Of a stretch of DNA of 64,000 bases, positions 54,101 through 62,896 are shown in pieces. Every line of letters begins with the position of its first letter. The stretch's first letter is position 1. This DNA comes from Bacteroidia bacterium (GTDB lineage Bacteria > Bacteroidota > Bacteroidia > J057): contig JAWKNO010000003.1 in the NCBI GenBank assembly GCA_041391665.1, positions 1 to 64,000 on the forward strand, read 5' to 3'. The translations under genes and the position numbers were made by a program. The notes under the pieces were generated by a model. The model saw only the letters and a list, made by a program, of their open reading frames with translations, made no database searches and had not been told where the DNA came from.

Positions 54101-54916
54101 ACGCTTTCGCTGGGCAACGTCAATGAGAAAATTTCTTACCATGCAAAAGATGAAATTGGCGCGATCGTCAATGCATATAACCAACTGGTAAATCAATTGG
54201 CTGAAAGTGAAGAAAAAATCAGCCAGAACCAGCGGGAAATGGCCTGGCGCCAAATGGCCAGACAGGTTGCCCATGAGATCAAAAACCCGCTTACGCCTAT
54301 GCGACTGAGTATTCAGCATTTGGTTCGTTCGTGGGATGAAAAAACCGACAGGCTGGAGTCGATGTTTCCTAAGGTAATGAAAACACTTCTCGTCCAGATT
54401 GATTCCATGGTGCGCATTGCCAACTCATTCTCCGAATTTGCGAAAATGCCGGAACCCGTGAAATCCCGTGTACAGATTAACGAAACGCTACTGGAAGTCG
54501 TGGACTTGTACACCCAGTCAGAAGAAGCTATATGGCTGATTGATGTACCAACCGAGCCTTTCTGGGCTTATGCAGACCGCGACCAGCTCTCCCGTTGTTT
54601 TAATAATATTATCAAAAATGGCCTTCAGGCTTTGGAAGGAAATAATGGCATTATTCATGTCAGCATGCGTATTTTGGAGGGATATACACGAATCGAAATC
54701 AAAGACAATGGAAAAGGTATTCCTGTCGACATCCAGAAAAAGGTCTTCGAACCCAGTTTTTCCACCAAAACCTCTGGCATGGGACTGGGACTTGCGATTG
54801 TGAAAAGAATCGTGGAAAATACCGGTGGCCAGATTTATTTTGAAAGTATCCCGGATGAAGGTACGACCTTCTTCATAGAAATACCCGTTGCAGAAAACGG
54901 CGGAGCCGAAGCATAA
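51155..54916 (+). CDS. Very large NtrY-like membrane sensor histidine kinase
   Basis: A 1253-residue kinase. Residues about 10-30 and a run of about ten hydrophobic segments between 210 and 500 form an unusual polytopic N-terminal part; a periplasmic region lies at about 510-720. Two further helices (about 727-753, 773-795) bracket it, followed by another periplasmic segment and a last helix (about 949-970). HAMP spans about 970-1015. His1040 in RQVAHEIKNPLTPMRLSI is the phosphoacceptor, and the ATPase motifs are KDNGKGIPVDIQKKVFEPSF and SGMGLGLAIVKRIVENTGG. The HEIKNPLTP H-box is that of NtrY-type kinases. No response regulator follows; an outer-membrane protein gene starts 20 bases downstream. 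Confidence 0.88.
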   Translation: MYESPFKKGLPWLVAGLLLLMISSVLYLYDMELTDEEILIRVEEKLNADFRTCISAYSKDISGDMVSPPENCHACEMIYDIKTGRLRSWTNQPYLATQKSINLLKSLPDSVIVRMENRAYYQIRTQLGDSTAIVLIPLNISYQVQNDFLIPYIFLGRWEKTLSGDKKREYLNAMQVAIGETTFPGSQNIRLTDDVGNTILSYGNVPVIPFRAPVRYMVIVFLILGGLFLGIFLRVYSLDRWHYRYFINGSLFVGVILVRLILYWIDLPGNYIDIGLFSPDVLAFHALAPSLGEMTINILTLAVLVWIAYMHIFRIENLLFRKIISKNIYAWPAMFATILISSLLMMFYVQIFREITMNSQVDIEFSNFFKADMYSFLILLDVGILFLSISLLIFTLLKLNVLFARRFGATPLFIGFHVLSALLINLALHGTAPILSVIFTMAILGLGVTVYRVPFRPILHQDLVNYLILTTIFSIVVTYNMVIGVNFNNEQKADRIADGVLGSQVANTVFTFIKATGNITGRIEEIARKKKELNNTDEFKNWVKETFLSPNFKEFEVRLYLYDEQNKRLDKDKNLIAPSFGPDADIPIELRGELISENLYQLPNAENKYLDLYVGWFDLDLDTTGVIRFLMELAPDSRGTEGLYPSLSLDQAVYEDRKLINSFDHAVYRDGSLYNESSQTPFPIFLEDYKNITSRFTRVREGQKELVKPIGSNKIVIVRYTQQSFIDILTTFSFIFYFYIVGAVIIIGLPVLALRSLRSGQFAYNIPLRAKIRFGLFAISIFPLLLIVILLSYFIRSRYNEDAKKDLREETARITQLIEQDYLNLHNDPFSRITLLREFQDNIQKIEPIVRNDISVFDEFGKRIASTQPLIFEAGISSDLMNEVAFDSLRRGGLSDLVIRENVGNLAFFSGYKPIIGVNDLPIGYVNVPYMSKQDQLDEQVTDFLAYLANIYLLVFLMINVTAVLVSGTITRPLSMIQQRLSTLSLGNVNEKISYHAKDEIGAIVNAYNQLVNQLAESEEKISQNQREMAWRQMARQVAHEIKNPLTPMRLSIQHLVRSWDEKTDRLESMFPKVMKTLLVQIDSMVRIANSFSEFAKMPEPVKSRVQINETLLEVVDLYTQSEEAIWLIDVPTEPFWAYADRDQLSRCFNNIIKNGLQALEGNNGIIHVSMRILEGYTRIEIKDNGKGIPVDIQKKVFEPSFSTKTSGMGLGLAIVKRIVENTGGQIYFESIPDEGTTFFIEIPVAENGGAEA

Positions 54917-54936
54917 ACGGCCCCAAGAGAAGCATA

Positions 54937-57900
54937 ATGGCTTTCCCATGGAAATTCACCCGGTTCTGGCGTAAAATATCCCCCCTGGTTTTCACGGGGA
55001 CGATCTGGTTAATTGTCCTTTGCCCTTCGGAAAATTTTGCACAACAGACAACTCTTTCGGCAGAGGACACCCTCTATTTGCATGATGATACGCTTCGGCT
55101 TACGCATGGCTTTCTTGTACCTTTTTCTGAAAAAATCGTTTCTCCTTCCCTTGAGGTTATTGCTTCAGCAAGTTATCAGAGTAATTATAGCGCCGGGTTC
55201 ATCATTTTACCTGACTCCCTGCATGCGCAGGGGCCGTGGCTGGTTAGTTATCGCTATTTTAAAAAGGGGTTGGCCGATCCTGTAAGCCTCCGGAAAATAC
55301 GTATTCTCACCGATTCCGTATCACAAACCCAAATTGCCGACGTCATTTTTGAAAACCCCAATGGTCCGGCACCCGATATTTTTTGGGAGTCTCAGGAAGG
55401 TATCCGTAAAAGCGGTAGCCTTTCGCGCGGAATTACCGCCGGTAACAACCGGGGCCTATCCGTAACCAGCGGGCTCCGCCTCCAGATCGAAGGCGATCTG
55501 GGCGATGGCCTGAAAATTGTCGGCGCCATTACCGACGAAAATCTCCCCATCCAGCCTGACGGAACCACACAGCAGATCTCAGACTTTGACCGGGTATTTG
55601 TACAGCTTTCCAAAGGCCCGGTCGCTGTCACAGTGGGAGATTTTGAAGTAAGTCGCAAACAAACTCATTTTGCCAATATTTACCGCAATGTACAGGGGTT
55701 ACAGGTAAGCTATAAAACTGCTGACACCCGGCTCAGTGCAAGTGGCGCAGTAGCTAAAGGGAAGTTTCACACCAACTCCTTTATGGGAGTAGATGGTATT
55801 TCCGGCCCCTACCGGCTTACCGGAAAAAACCGCGAGCGGTTGTTTATCGTACTCGCGGGCAGCGAAAAAGTGTACCTCAACGGAAAACTCATGCAACGGG
55901 GCGAAAACCTCGACTATATCATTGACTATAACACCGCAGAAGTAACCTTTACCGCAAGACATGTTATTACCAACGTTACCCGAATTGTGGTCGATTTTGA
56001 ATACAATGACCGATACTTCAACCGCTCGCTCGTTGTAGCAGATATGGAACAGGATCTTTTCAACGATCGGCTGAAAATTGGCTTTTCTTATAGCAGAGAC
56101 TCCGACAATCCCAATGCGCCATTTGACAACCCGGAAGCCTTTGAGAATGCCCGCGATACGTTAAGCCAGGTAGGAGACAACGGCGGCCTGGCAACTACTT
56201 CCGGTATATTCGCCCTTGGCTATGACGATCAGGCTGTACGTTATGCCCGTGTAGATACGATGGTGGATGGCAACAGCTATGAGAGATATGTCTTTTCCAA
56301 TAATCCCGATCTGGCGATTTACGGGATATTTTTTAGCTATGTCGGTCCCGGCGGAGGTTTTTATACACAAGACCGCTCAGGTATCAATGACAATGTCTTT
56401 ACATGGGTAGCACCCGACCCTGGCGGCCAGCCACAGGGAGACTATGCCCCCGTAAGAACATGGGTTTTACCCCGATTACTGGAAGTGGCAGATGCACGGA
56501 TTTCTTTCAAACTCTCAGATAAAATCACCCTCTTTTCGGAGTCTGCCATGAGCAATGAAGATCTCAACCGGCTTTCACCACTCAATGACGGAGATAATAA
56601 AGATTTCGCCAACCGGGCGGGTATATCCATCAAAGATGTGCAACTATCCGACTCTGTTACCCTCTCTCTCGACGTTTTTCATCAGTATGTAGGAAAACGG
56701 TATACGAATCTCGACCGGCTGTATCAGGCTGAATATGGACGTATATGGAATTTTGATGAAACAGGCGAAAGAGAAAATGAAAATATCGGCATGTCAAGGC
56801 TTTCTCTCAACTACAAAAACCGGCTGGAATTTGAAGTAGAAACGGGTATAAGAAATACAGGTCCCGGCGCCAATACTTTTCGTCAAATGTATTCGGTCAA
56901 TAGCCGTATGCCGCGTTTTCTGAATGGAAATTATATGTTTACGGATATCGATCGCGCAGATGATCTGGCTGCAATCAACTCACGCTGGCAAAGGCATGAG
57001 GGTGATATTTTTGTCCCACTGGGAAAAATCCAACCCGGCGTTGTAATCTGGACAGAAAGCAGGGAAGAAAAAGTCAGAGACAGCATTCGCTCCGGTTCCT
57101 TTTCTTTTGTCGATCTTCGCCCCTATATCAGAACCTCCGGTACAAAAAAATTGCAAGCTGAGTTGTCATGGAACTATCGGTTTGACCGGGAATGGCTAAA
57201 AGGCAAGCTGCTCGACAAAAGTATTGCCCAAACCTGGCTGATGCGAACCTCATGGAATCCTTCACCACTGTTTCGGATGCAACAGACAACTTCTTTTCGC
57301 AACCTGGTCGTACAGGACACCAGTTTTTATTCCAGTGGATTGAAAAATTCAAGGCTGCTAAACACCAATCTTCAGACAGCCGTTTCAACCAAAAATCAAC
57401 TGTTATATGCAAATTTTGTCTATGATGTAAACTCAGAACAACTTGCACGGCAGGAAGTTCGGTTTATAGAAGTAAATCCCGGACTGGGACAGTATGTATG
57501 GTTGGATTCATTGTTTAACCATGATGGCATTCAGGACATCGAAGAGTTTCAGATTGCGAATAATCCTCTGATTGCCAACTTTATAAGAGTAGTAGTTCCT
57601 ACCAGAGAACTATTCCCCACGACACGACTCAGCCTTTCGGGAAATGTCAGGTGGAATTTCAAACAGGTGATTCCGGCATCAGAAAAAGTGTTTAAAGAGG
57701 TTTTCAGGAATATCCAATCCCAGACAACTTTCCGGGTAAATCAAAACAAATCCCGAAACGAGAAAATAGGCACTTACTTTATTGACTTCACTGACCCGTT
57801 TTCTGATACCACTTTGCTGAATGCAAATTACAATTTGCGACAAGACCTTTCATTCTTCCAAAATAATCCGGTCGGCGATTTAAGGTTTGCCTATCAGGAT

Positions 57901-58476
57901 AGCAAATCCAAACTATTTCTCAGCACAGGCGATGAACTGCGAGGAATGACCTTTTGGCTGGGAATTCAAAGGCTAAATATTGGGACCAGTAAAAGCCTCG
58001 AACTTGAATCCAGAATAGGGAACCAGTTTGCGGTGGCAGAATCATTTGAAACCAGAAATTTTGATATAGACTTTTGGGAGGTCAATCCCAGAATGAATTT
58101 CCAGTTTAACCGAAAGTTTCGGCTTACGACAGGTTATGTGTATAAACAGCGAAATAATACCAATATAGCCGGAGAAAATGATGCAAAACTGAATGTACAC
58201 AAGCTGATCTTCGACACGAGGTGGAACCTGAAAGAGCGCAACAACCTTTTTACCAAATTGGAACTTAGCAGCCTTTCCCAAACGGGCTCACCGGGGTTTT
58301 CGGCAGAATATGAGCTCAGAGAAGGACTTCAACCAGGCTTAAACGCTGTATGGCAGGCATTTATCACATTTTATGTTCTCTCCAATGTAGAGTTAAGCCT
58401 CACATATGACGGCAGAGTTTCCGTAGAGACGCCGGTTATTCATACAGGAAGGATACAGGTGAGAGCATTTTTTTAA
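54937..58476 (+). CDS. Very large outer-membrane beta-barrel protein, unknown function
   Basis: A 1179-residue protein with an N-terminal signal-like helix (about 12-35, to FAQQ), then a long run of amphipathic strands, ending RIQVRAFF with the terminal Phe. The early region GSLSRGITAGNNRGLSVTSG, then LRLQIEGDLGDGLKIVGAIT and FVQLSKGPVAVTVGDFEV, is well conserved in Bacteroidota outer-membrane proteins of unknown role. The middle has many Asn/Asp-rich turns. It starts 20 bases after the NtrY-like kinase, so the two are almost certainly one operon. A role in envelope sensing or export is a guess from the context. Confidence 0.75.
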   Translation: MAFPWKFTRFWRKISPLVFTGTIWLIVLCPSENFAQQTTLSAEDTLYLHDDTLRLTHGFLVPFSEKIVSPSLEVIASASYQSNYSAGFIILPDSLHAQGPWLVSYRYFKKGLADPVSLRKIRILTDSVSQTQIADVIFENPNGPAPDIFWESQEGIRKSGSLSRGITAGNNRGLSVTSGLRLQIEGDLGDGLKIVGAITDENLPIQPDGTTQQISDFDRVFVQLSKGPVAVTVGDFEVSRKQTHFANIYRNVQGLQVSYKTADTRLSASGAVAKGKFHTNSFMGVDGISGPYRLTGKNRERLFIVLAGSEKVYLNGKLMQRGENLDYIIDYNTAEVTFTARHVITNVTRIVVDFEYNDRYFNRSLVVADMEQDLFNDRLKIGFSYSRDSDNPNAPFDNPEAFENARDTLSQVGDNGGLATTSGIFALGYDDQAVRYARVDTMVDGNSYERYVFSNNPDLAIYGIFFSYVGPGGGFYTQDRSGINDNVFTWVAPDPGGQPQGDYAPVRTWVLPRLLEVADARISFKLSDKITLFSESAMSNEDLNRLSPLNDGDNKDFANRAGISIKDVQLSDSVTLSLDVFHQYVGKRYTNLDRLYQAEYGRIWNFDETGERENENIGMSRLSLNYKNRLEFEVETGIRNTGPGANTFRQMYSVNSRMPRFLNGNYMFTDIDRADDLAAINSRWQRHEGDIFVPLGKIQPGVVIWTESREEKVRDSIRSGSFSFVDLRPYIRTSGTKKLQAELSWNYRFDREWLKGKLLDKSIAQTWLMRTSWNPSPLFRMQQTTSFRNLVVQDTSFYSSGLKNSRLLNTNLQTAVSTKNQLLYANFVYDVNSEQLARQEVRFIEVNPGLGQYVWLDSLFNHDGIQDIEEFQIANNPLIANFIRVVVPTRELFPTTRLSLSGNVRWNFKQVIPASEKVFKEVFRNIQSQTTFRVNQNKSRNEKIGTYFIDFTDPFSDTTLLNANYNLRQDLSFFQNNPVGDLRFAYQDSKSKLFLSTGDELRGMTFWLGIQRLNIGTSKSLELESRIGNQFAVAESFETRNFDIDFWEVNPRMNFQFNRKFRLTTGYVYKQRNNTNIAGENDAKLNVHKLIFDTRWNLKERNNLFTKLELSSLSQTGSPGFSAEYELREGLQPGLNAVWQAFITFYVLSNVELSLTYDGRVSVETPVIHTGRIQVRAFF

Positions 58477-58492
58477 CCAAAAGATTACTTTA

Positions 58493-58518
58493 CATTAATA
58501 TTTTTTGGTGTAATTTTG
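58493..58518 (+). promoter_or_regulatory. Candidate promoter of the polysaccharide operon
   Basis: TTTA-like word (58489-58492), an 18-base spacer and TAATTTTG (58511-58518), a good -7 match. It lies 194 bases before the ATG at 58712, giving a long untranslated leader. Confidence 0.45.
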
Positions 58519-58711
58519 CCCCAAAATAATTAGGGTATATAAACAGGTCATTGTTTTACTTTTATTCTTTCCCCCAAAGATTTATGTCTGATTTGTAAAC
58601 CATGGAACCAACAAAATACGCAAAATCCTTACAATCAGACCTATTCCTGTTTTTTGCAAAAACTAAATATTGCCGTACTTTCGGCTCAGAAGAAAAATCC
58701 AAACAAACTCT

Positions 58712-59875
58712 ATGAAAAGTATTTTTCTGCTCCTCAGTATGATAGGCTTTTCCTATATGCTGAATAAAATTTTGTTCAGATTTTCGCGAAATTTCGGTGT
58801 TGAGAGCCGGCAAGCGCAAAACCTGGTCAGATGGAGTAGCACTTCAAAACCTACCACAGGGGGAATATCTTTCTATATTACCTTCCTCGTGGGCATTATC
58901 CTGCTTCTTGTATTGCAACCCAATACCAATGTAGTCACAACCCGTATGTTGCCTTTGTTTTTAAGCGCAACGCTCGCCTTTATGATTGGATTCGCAGATG
59001 ACGCTTATGGCACCCATCCTGGTCTCAAATTTCTGGGCCAGGTGACTTGCGGGCTGATCCTTATATTCTTCGGAATTCAGATCAGGTTTTTCGTCATGTG
59101 GTCTCCGGATTTATGGATTATGGACTCTGTACTGACTATTTTCTGGGTAGTAGGAATCATGAACAGCCTCAACATGCTTGACAATATGGATGGGGTAACG
59201 ACAACGATTGCCACCACAATCGTTGTGTCAACCTTCTCTATGCTGACCATTCAGGAAGGTCTTACTACCATGTTTTTTGTACTTGTAGTCATTGTAGGTG
59301 GTTTCCTTGGATTTTTATTCTGGAACTGGAAACCTGCAAAGATTTATATGGGAGACACAGGCAGTATGTTTATTGGCCTTGTGCTGGCTTTTATGGGTAT
59401 TGAGTATTTCTGGAATATTTCTACAAGCCCTGACAACATTTCCCACATACGCAAAGGCCTGATTCCACTCACAGTTTTTATTGTGCCGATTATGGATACG
59501 TCCTTTGTAACATTTGCCCGGATTGCCAGGGGAAGTTCGCCTTTTGTCGGTGGCAGAGATCACCTGACACATCAACTGGCCAATATTGGTATTCCAGAAC
59601 AATTTGTGCCCATTACTCTCGGGATCGTTTCAGTAATTTCTGGTTTGCTGGCTTTATTTATCTATAGACTGATCCCCGAATGGCGTAGTTTTTACTCTGT
59701 CCTGTTTGCCGCTTACCCGGTGGCGCTGTTTGTCCTTTTTACTTATTTGTACCGGAAGGGAGTGAAAATAGGAAAAATGAAAGAGATTTTGGCAAAGCGG
59801 GAAAAACTCCGGCAGGAACGTCTGACAGAATCTACCCTGTCCGATCATTCCTTCGTCGGGCATTCCACACGATAA
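58712..59875 (+). CDS. Undecaprenyl-phosphate sugar-1-phosphate transferase, WecA/MraY family
   Basis: From the ATG at 58712 (MKSIFLLLSMIGFSYMLNKI) the protein is 387 residues, with about ten membrane helices. Family motifs are present: STSKPTTGGISFYITF near 48, the catalytic DDAYGTHPGLKFLGQ near 95, NMLDNMDGVTTTIAT near 160 (the DNMDG that binds Mg), and MGDTGSMFIGLVLAF near 215, then VGGRDHLTHQLANIG near 285. It transfers a sugar phosphate to undecaprenyl phosphate, the first step of a surface polysaccharide or O-antigen. It is the first gene of a three-gene operon with asnB-like and glycosyltransferase genes. The exact sugar cannot be told. Confidence 0.9.
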   Translation: MKSIFLLLSMIGFSYMLNKILFRFSRNFGVESRQAQNLVRWSSTSKPTTGGISFYITFLVGIILLLVLQPNTNVVTTRMLPLFLSATLAFMIGFADDAYGTHPGLKFLGQVTCGLILIFFGIQIRFFVMWSPDLWIMDSVLTIFWVVGIMNSLNMLDNMDGVTTTIATTIVVSTFSMLTIQEGLTTMFFVLVVIVGGFLGFLFWNWKPAKIYMGDTGSMFIGLVLAFMGIEYFWNISTSPDNISHIRKGLIPLTVFIVPIMDTSFVTFARIARGSSPFVGGRDHLTHQLANIGIPEQFVPITLGIVSVISGLLALFIYRLIPEWRSFYSVLFAAYPVALFVLFTYLYRKGVKIGKMKEILAKREKLRQERLTESTLSDHSFVGHSTR

Positions 59876-59876
59876 G

Positions 59877-61715
59877 GTGTGCGGAATTAATCTGATTATC
59901 GATCAATCTGCCAAGAGCGGAACCGATTCTATCGTTTCCATGAATCGCCGTCTGGCCCATCGCGGTCCGGACGGCGATGGTGTTTATACTGAAGTTTTTC
60001 CCAACAAGATCTGCCACTTTGGACATACACGTCTGAAAATCATTGATACCCATGACCGTAATCAGCAGCCATTTCGGTCCGAGTGCGGAAGATATACCCT
60101 CATTTTCAACGGAGAGATTTACAACTTCCAAACCCTGCGCGAAGAACTTACCCGGGAGTATCCTGATATCAAATTTCGCACCGCTGGCGATACAGAAGTG
60201 CTGCTGCACCTACTCATCAGGGAAAGAGAAAAGTGCCTGAGCCGGCTGGAAGGCATGTTTGCTTTCGCCTTTATGGACAAAGCGGAGGACTATATTCTCC
60301 TGGCCCGCGATCCATTTGGCATGAAACCTCTCTTTTATTCGGAGAATGGCCCTTTCTGGCTGGCTTCTTCAGAGATCAAAGGTATTCTGGCCAGTGGACT
60401 CGTTACGGCAAAACTCCATACGGCCTGTATTCCTTTTTACCTGCGGTATAAATTCGCGCCCAAGCCGCTGACATTTTTCGAAGGCATATTTGAGTTGCCG
60501 GAAGGGCATGCGATACGCATACAATATGGGGAAAAAGTGCCTTTTGATTACCGTCAACCCAATGCAAAAAATCAGACGGGAACCTCCGAAAAAGAAAATC
60601 TGATTCTGCTGAATGAACTGCTGAATCAATCTGTAAAAAGTCATCTGATTGCCGATGTGCCCATAGGGTTATTTCTCAGTGGCGGTGTAGATTCCACTTT
60701 GCTTTTGGCGTTATTACGCGAAGAAGGCTTGCGCAAATTTCCGGCTTTTGTCATGGGCAATGGATCAGCGGCAGGAAGTTTTGGGACAAATGATTACGAT
60801 TTTGCCCGCAGAGCAGCGAAAATGTATGAAGCAGATCTTCACGAAATTTCTGTAGAACCTGATATTCTGCACCATATTCCGGAATTTGTTGGAAGCCTCG
60901 ACCAACCGATCGCCGACGGGGCGGGATTATTGACATTTCTTCTATCCAAAGCGGTAAGTACAGAGGCCAAAGTGGCGCTGAGTGGTGCGGGCGCTGACGA
61001 GCTGTTTGCGGGATATAATCGGCATAAGGCCTTCCATTTTTATATCCAACATCAAAGCGCACTTTCTGCTACGCTTCCGTTTTTACGGGCTGGTGCATAT
61101 TTTCTGCCAGCAGGGTTTGATCACCCTGCGAGAAAATCGTTTCGCCTGATCAAAAAATTTGTCCATACCCTCGACAAAAATCCAGAAAAAACTTTTCACA
61201 ATTTTTGCGGATCAGCCTTTCCGGATATTTCCGCCTCCTATTCTCCGGTATTTTCTCTTAACGATGCGTTGTCATTTGACAGGGAAAATTACCTGGTTTC
61301 AGATATACTGATGATGACAGACCAGACTTCGATGGCACATAGCCTGGAAGTGCGGATGCCCTATCTATATCCCCCATTGCTTCAGTTTTCACAGGAAATG
61401 GGTGCAGAGTACTTGATTAAGAATGGGAAAAAATGGATGTTGAAAAGACTATTGGAAGCAAAAGGCGGAAAAGCATTTTGCGACAGGCCAAAAGAAGGAT
61501 TTGGCATGCCCATAGGAAAATGGATACGGAATCCTGACAATAAAGAATGGCAGGTCTTTCTTCGCAATACCAGACACCCTGTGTTCGAATGGATCAACCC
61601 ATCTGTATTTGCAAATATGCTGGATCAACATATGGCCAGCAAAGCCGACCATTCTCCCGAAATCACAGCGATGCTCATCCTCATGACCTGGATTAACGGT
61701 AATTTTACTGCATGA
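59877..61715 (+). CDS. asnB: Asparagine synthase (glutamine-hydrolysing), polysaccharide-operon type
   Basis: The start is the GTG at 59877: it places Cys2 (MCGINLIIDQ) at the N-terminus, which the glutaminase half needs as nucleophile. This 612-residue protein has the Ntn glutaminase domain (1-200, with RRLAHRGPDGDG and FNGEIYNFQTLRE) and the synthetase domain (PP-loop IGLFLSGGVDSTLLLALL near 260, then ALSGAGADELFAGYNRHKAF). It uses glutamine nitrogen to amidate a substrate. In polysaccharide operons, members of this family amidate sugars such as uronic acids rather than aspartate, and the neighbours suggest that here. It is coupled to the transferase before (one base apart) and overlaps the next gene by four bases. 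Confidence 0.9.
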   Translation: MCGINLIIDQSAKSGTDSIVSMNRRLAHRGPDGDGVYTEVFPNKICHFGHTRLKIIDTHDRNQQPFRSECGRYTLIFNGEIYNFQTLREELTREYPDIKFRTAGDTEVLLHLLIREREKCLSRLEGMFAFAFMDKAEDYILLARDPFGMKPLFYSENGPFWLASSEIKGILASGLVTAKLHTACIPFYLRYKFAPKPLTFFEGIFELPEGHAIRIQYGEKVPFDYRQPNAKNQTGTSEKENLILLNELLNQSVKSHLIADVPIGLFLSGGVDSTLLLALLREEGLRKFPAFVMGNGSAAGSFGTNDYDFARRAAKMYEADLHEISVEPDILHHIPEFVGSLDQPIADGAGLLTFLLSKAVSTEAKVALSGAGADELFAGYNRHKAFHFYIQHQSALSATLPFLRAGAYFLPAGFDHPARKSFRLIKKFVHTLDKNPEKTFHNFCGSAFPDISASYSPVFSLNDALSFDRENYLVSDILMMTDQTSMAHSLEVRMPYLYPPLLQFSQEMGAEYLIKNGKKWMLKRLLEAKGGKAFCDRPKEGFGMPIGKWIRNPDNKEWQVFLRNTRHPVFEWINPSVFANMLDQHMASKADHSPEITAMLILMTWINGNFTA

Positions 61716-62896
61716 AAATCCTATACCTCCACCAATATTTTCAAACTCCGGGAGAATCAGGAGGAATTCGATCATACCATCTGGCAAAAGCAATGTTATC
61801 TGCCGGGCACGAGGTAGTGATGATCACCAGTCACAACAGCGATTCACTTGTCAAAAAGAATGTTGAAGGAATTGAAGTTTGGTATTTGCCCGTTAGGTAT
61901 GCCAATGAAATGGGGACCTTTCAGAGAATGGTTGCATTTTCTGCATTCGTTATTCGCGCTTTCCTTACTTCCCGTAAAATAAAAAATGTAGCGCTTTGTT
62001 TTGCGACCTCCACTCCGCTGACCATCGGCATCATTGCATTGCTGCTCAAAAAAATCAACAAAACCCCTTATATATTCGAAGTAAGAGACTTATGGCCGGA
62101 AGCGCCTGTACAGATGGGTGTAATCAAACATCGATTACTGAAAAAAGCGCTTTACAGGCTGGAGAGAATGATTTACCTAAATGCTTCGAAGATCATCGCA
62201 TTATCGCCGGGGATTGCAGAAGGGATCAGGGCAAATGGAGGGAAAGTGCCCATTCCGATGATCCCCAATATGTCTGACTGTCAGTTTTTTTATCCCGGAT
62301 ATTCCACTCAGTCCGCAGATATCCAAAGTTTTCAGAACGCAGGTTTTCGGGTAATCTATTTTGGCGCCATGGGAAAAGCCAATCATCTGGACTATCTGAT
62401 CAGGCTTGCCGAAGCGTGCCAGCAGCAATCGCTTGATATTCATTTTCTGATCGCAGGGTCGGGAAGTGAGAAGCGTCGTTTGGAAAAATTGGCCGGTGAA
62501 TTACGGAATACAACCTTTTTGCCTGCCGTAAACAAACACCATATCCGTGAATACCTCTCTATTGCTCACGCTGCCTACATTTCTTTTGCACAAATACCCG
62601 TGCTTGAAACTACCAGCCCCAATAAATTTTTTGATTCACTGGCTGCGGGAAAAATGATATTGGTAAATTTTAATGGCTGGATTCGTGATCTGACAGAGGA
62701 AAATGAATGCGGCATTTACACCGATCCCGGTGATCCTGAAGGTTCTGCCCAAAAACTGGGCGCACTCGTCCGCCTGCCGGGTCAGATTATCAACTATCAG
62801 AAAAACGCCCGCCGTCTGGCGGAAAGTCAGTTTGACAAAGAAAAACTTTGCAGGCAGGTAGTTCAGGTCATGGAAAGTGTTATCTCCCCAGCATAG
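61712..62896 (+). CDS. Glycosyltransferase, WbuB-like GT4 family
   Basis: A 394-residue glycosyltransferase. The N-terminal half begins MKILYLHQYFQTPGESGGIR and YHLAKAMLSAGHEVVMIT, the WbuB-type entry seen in O-antigen clusters; IFEVRDLWPEAPVQMG near 125 and the donor-binding TTSPNKFFDSLAAGKMILVN near 305 are typical GT4 motifs. It probably adds a sugar, such as an aminosugar, to the undecaprenyl-linked chain. It overlaps asnB by four bases (ATGA) and its stop overlaps the convergent nuoN by 17 bases. Confidence 0.9.
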   Translation: MKILYLHQYFQTPGESGGIRSYHLAKAMLSAGHEVVMITSHNSDSLVKKNVEGIEVWYLPVRYANEMGTFQRMVAFSAFVIRAFLTSRKIKNVALCFATSTPLTIGIIALLLKKINKTPYIFEVRDLWPEAPVQMGVIKHRLLKKALYRLERMIYLNASKIIALSPGIAEGIRANGGKVPIPMIPNMSDCQFFYPGYSTQSADIQSFQNAGFRVIYFGAMGKANHLDYLIRLAEACQQQSLDIHFLIAGSGSEKRRLEKLAGELRNTTFLPAVNKHHIREYLSIAHAAYISFAQIPVLETTSPNKFFDSLAAGKMILVNFNGWIRDLTEENECGIYTDPGDPEGSAQKLGALVRLPGQIINYQKNARRLAESQFDKEKLCRQVVQVMESVISPA

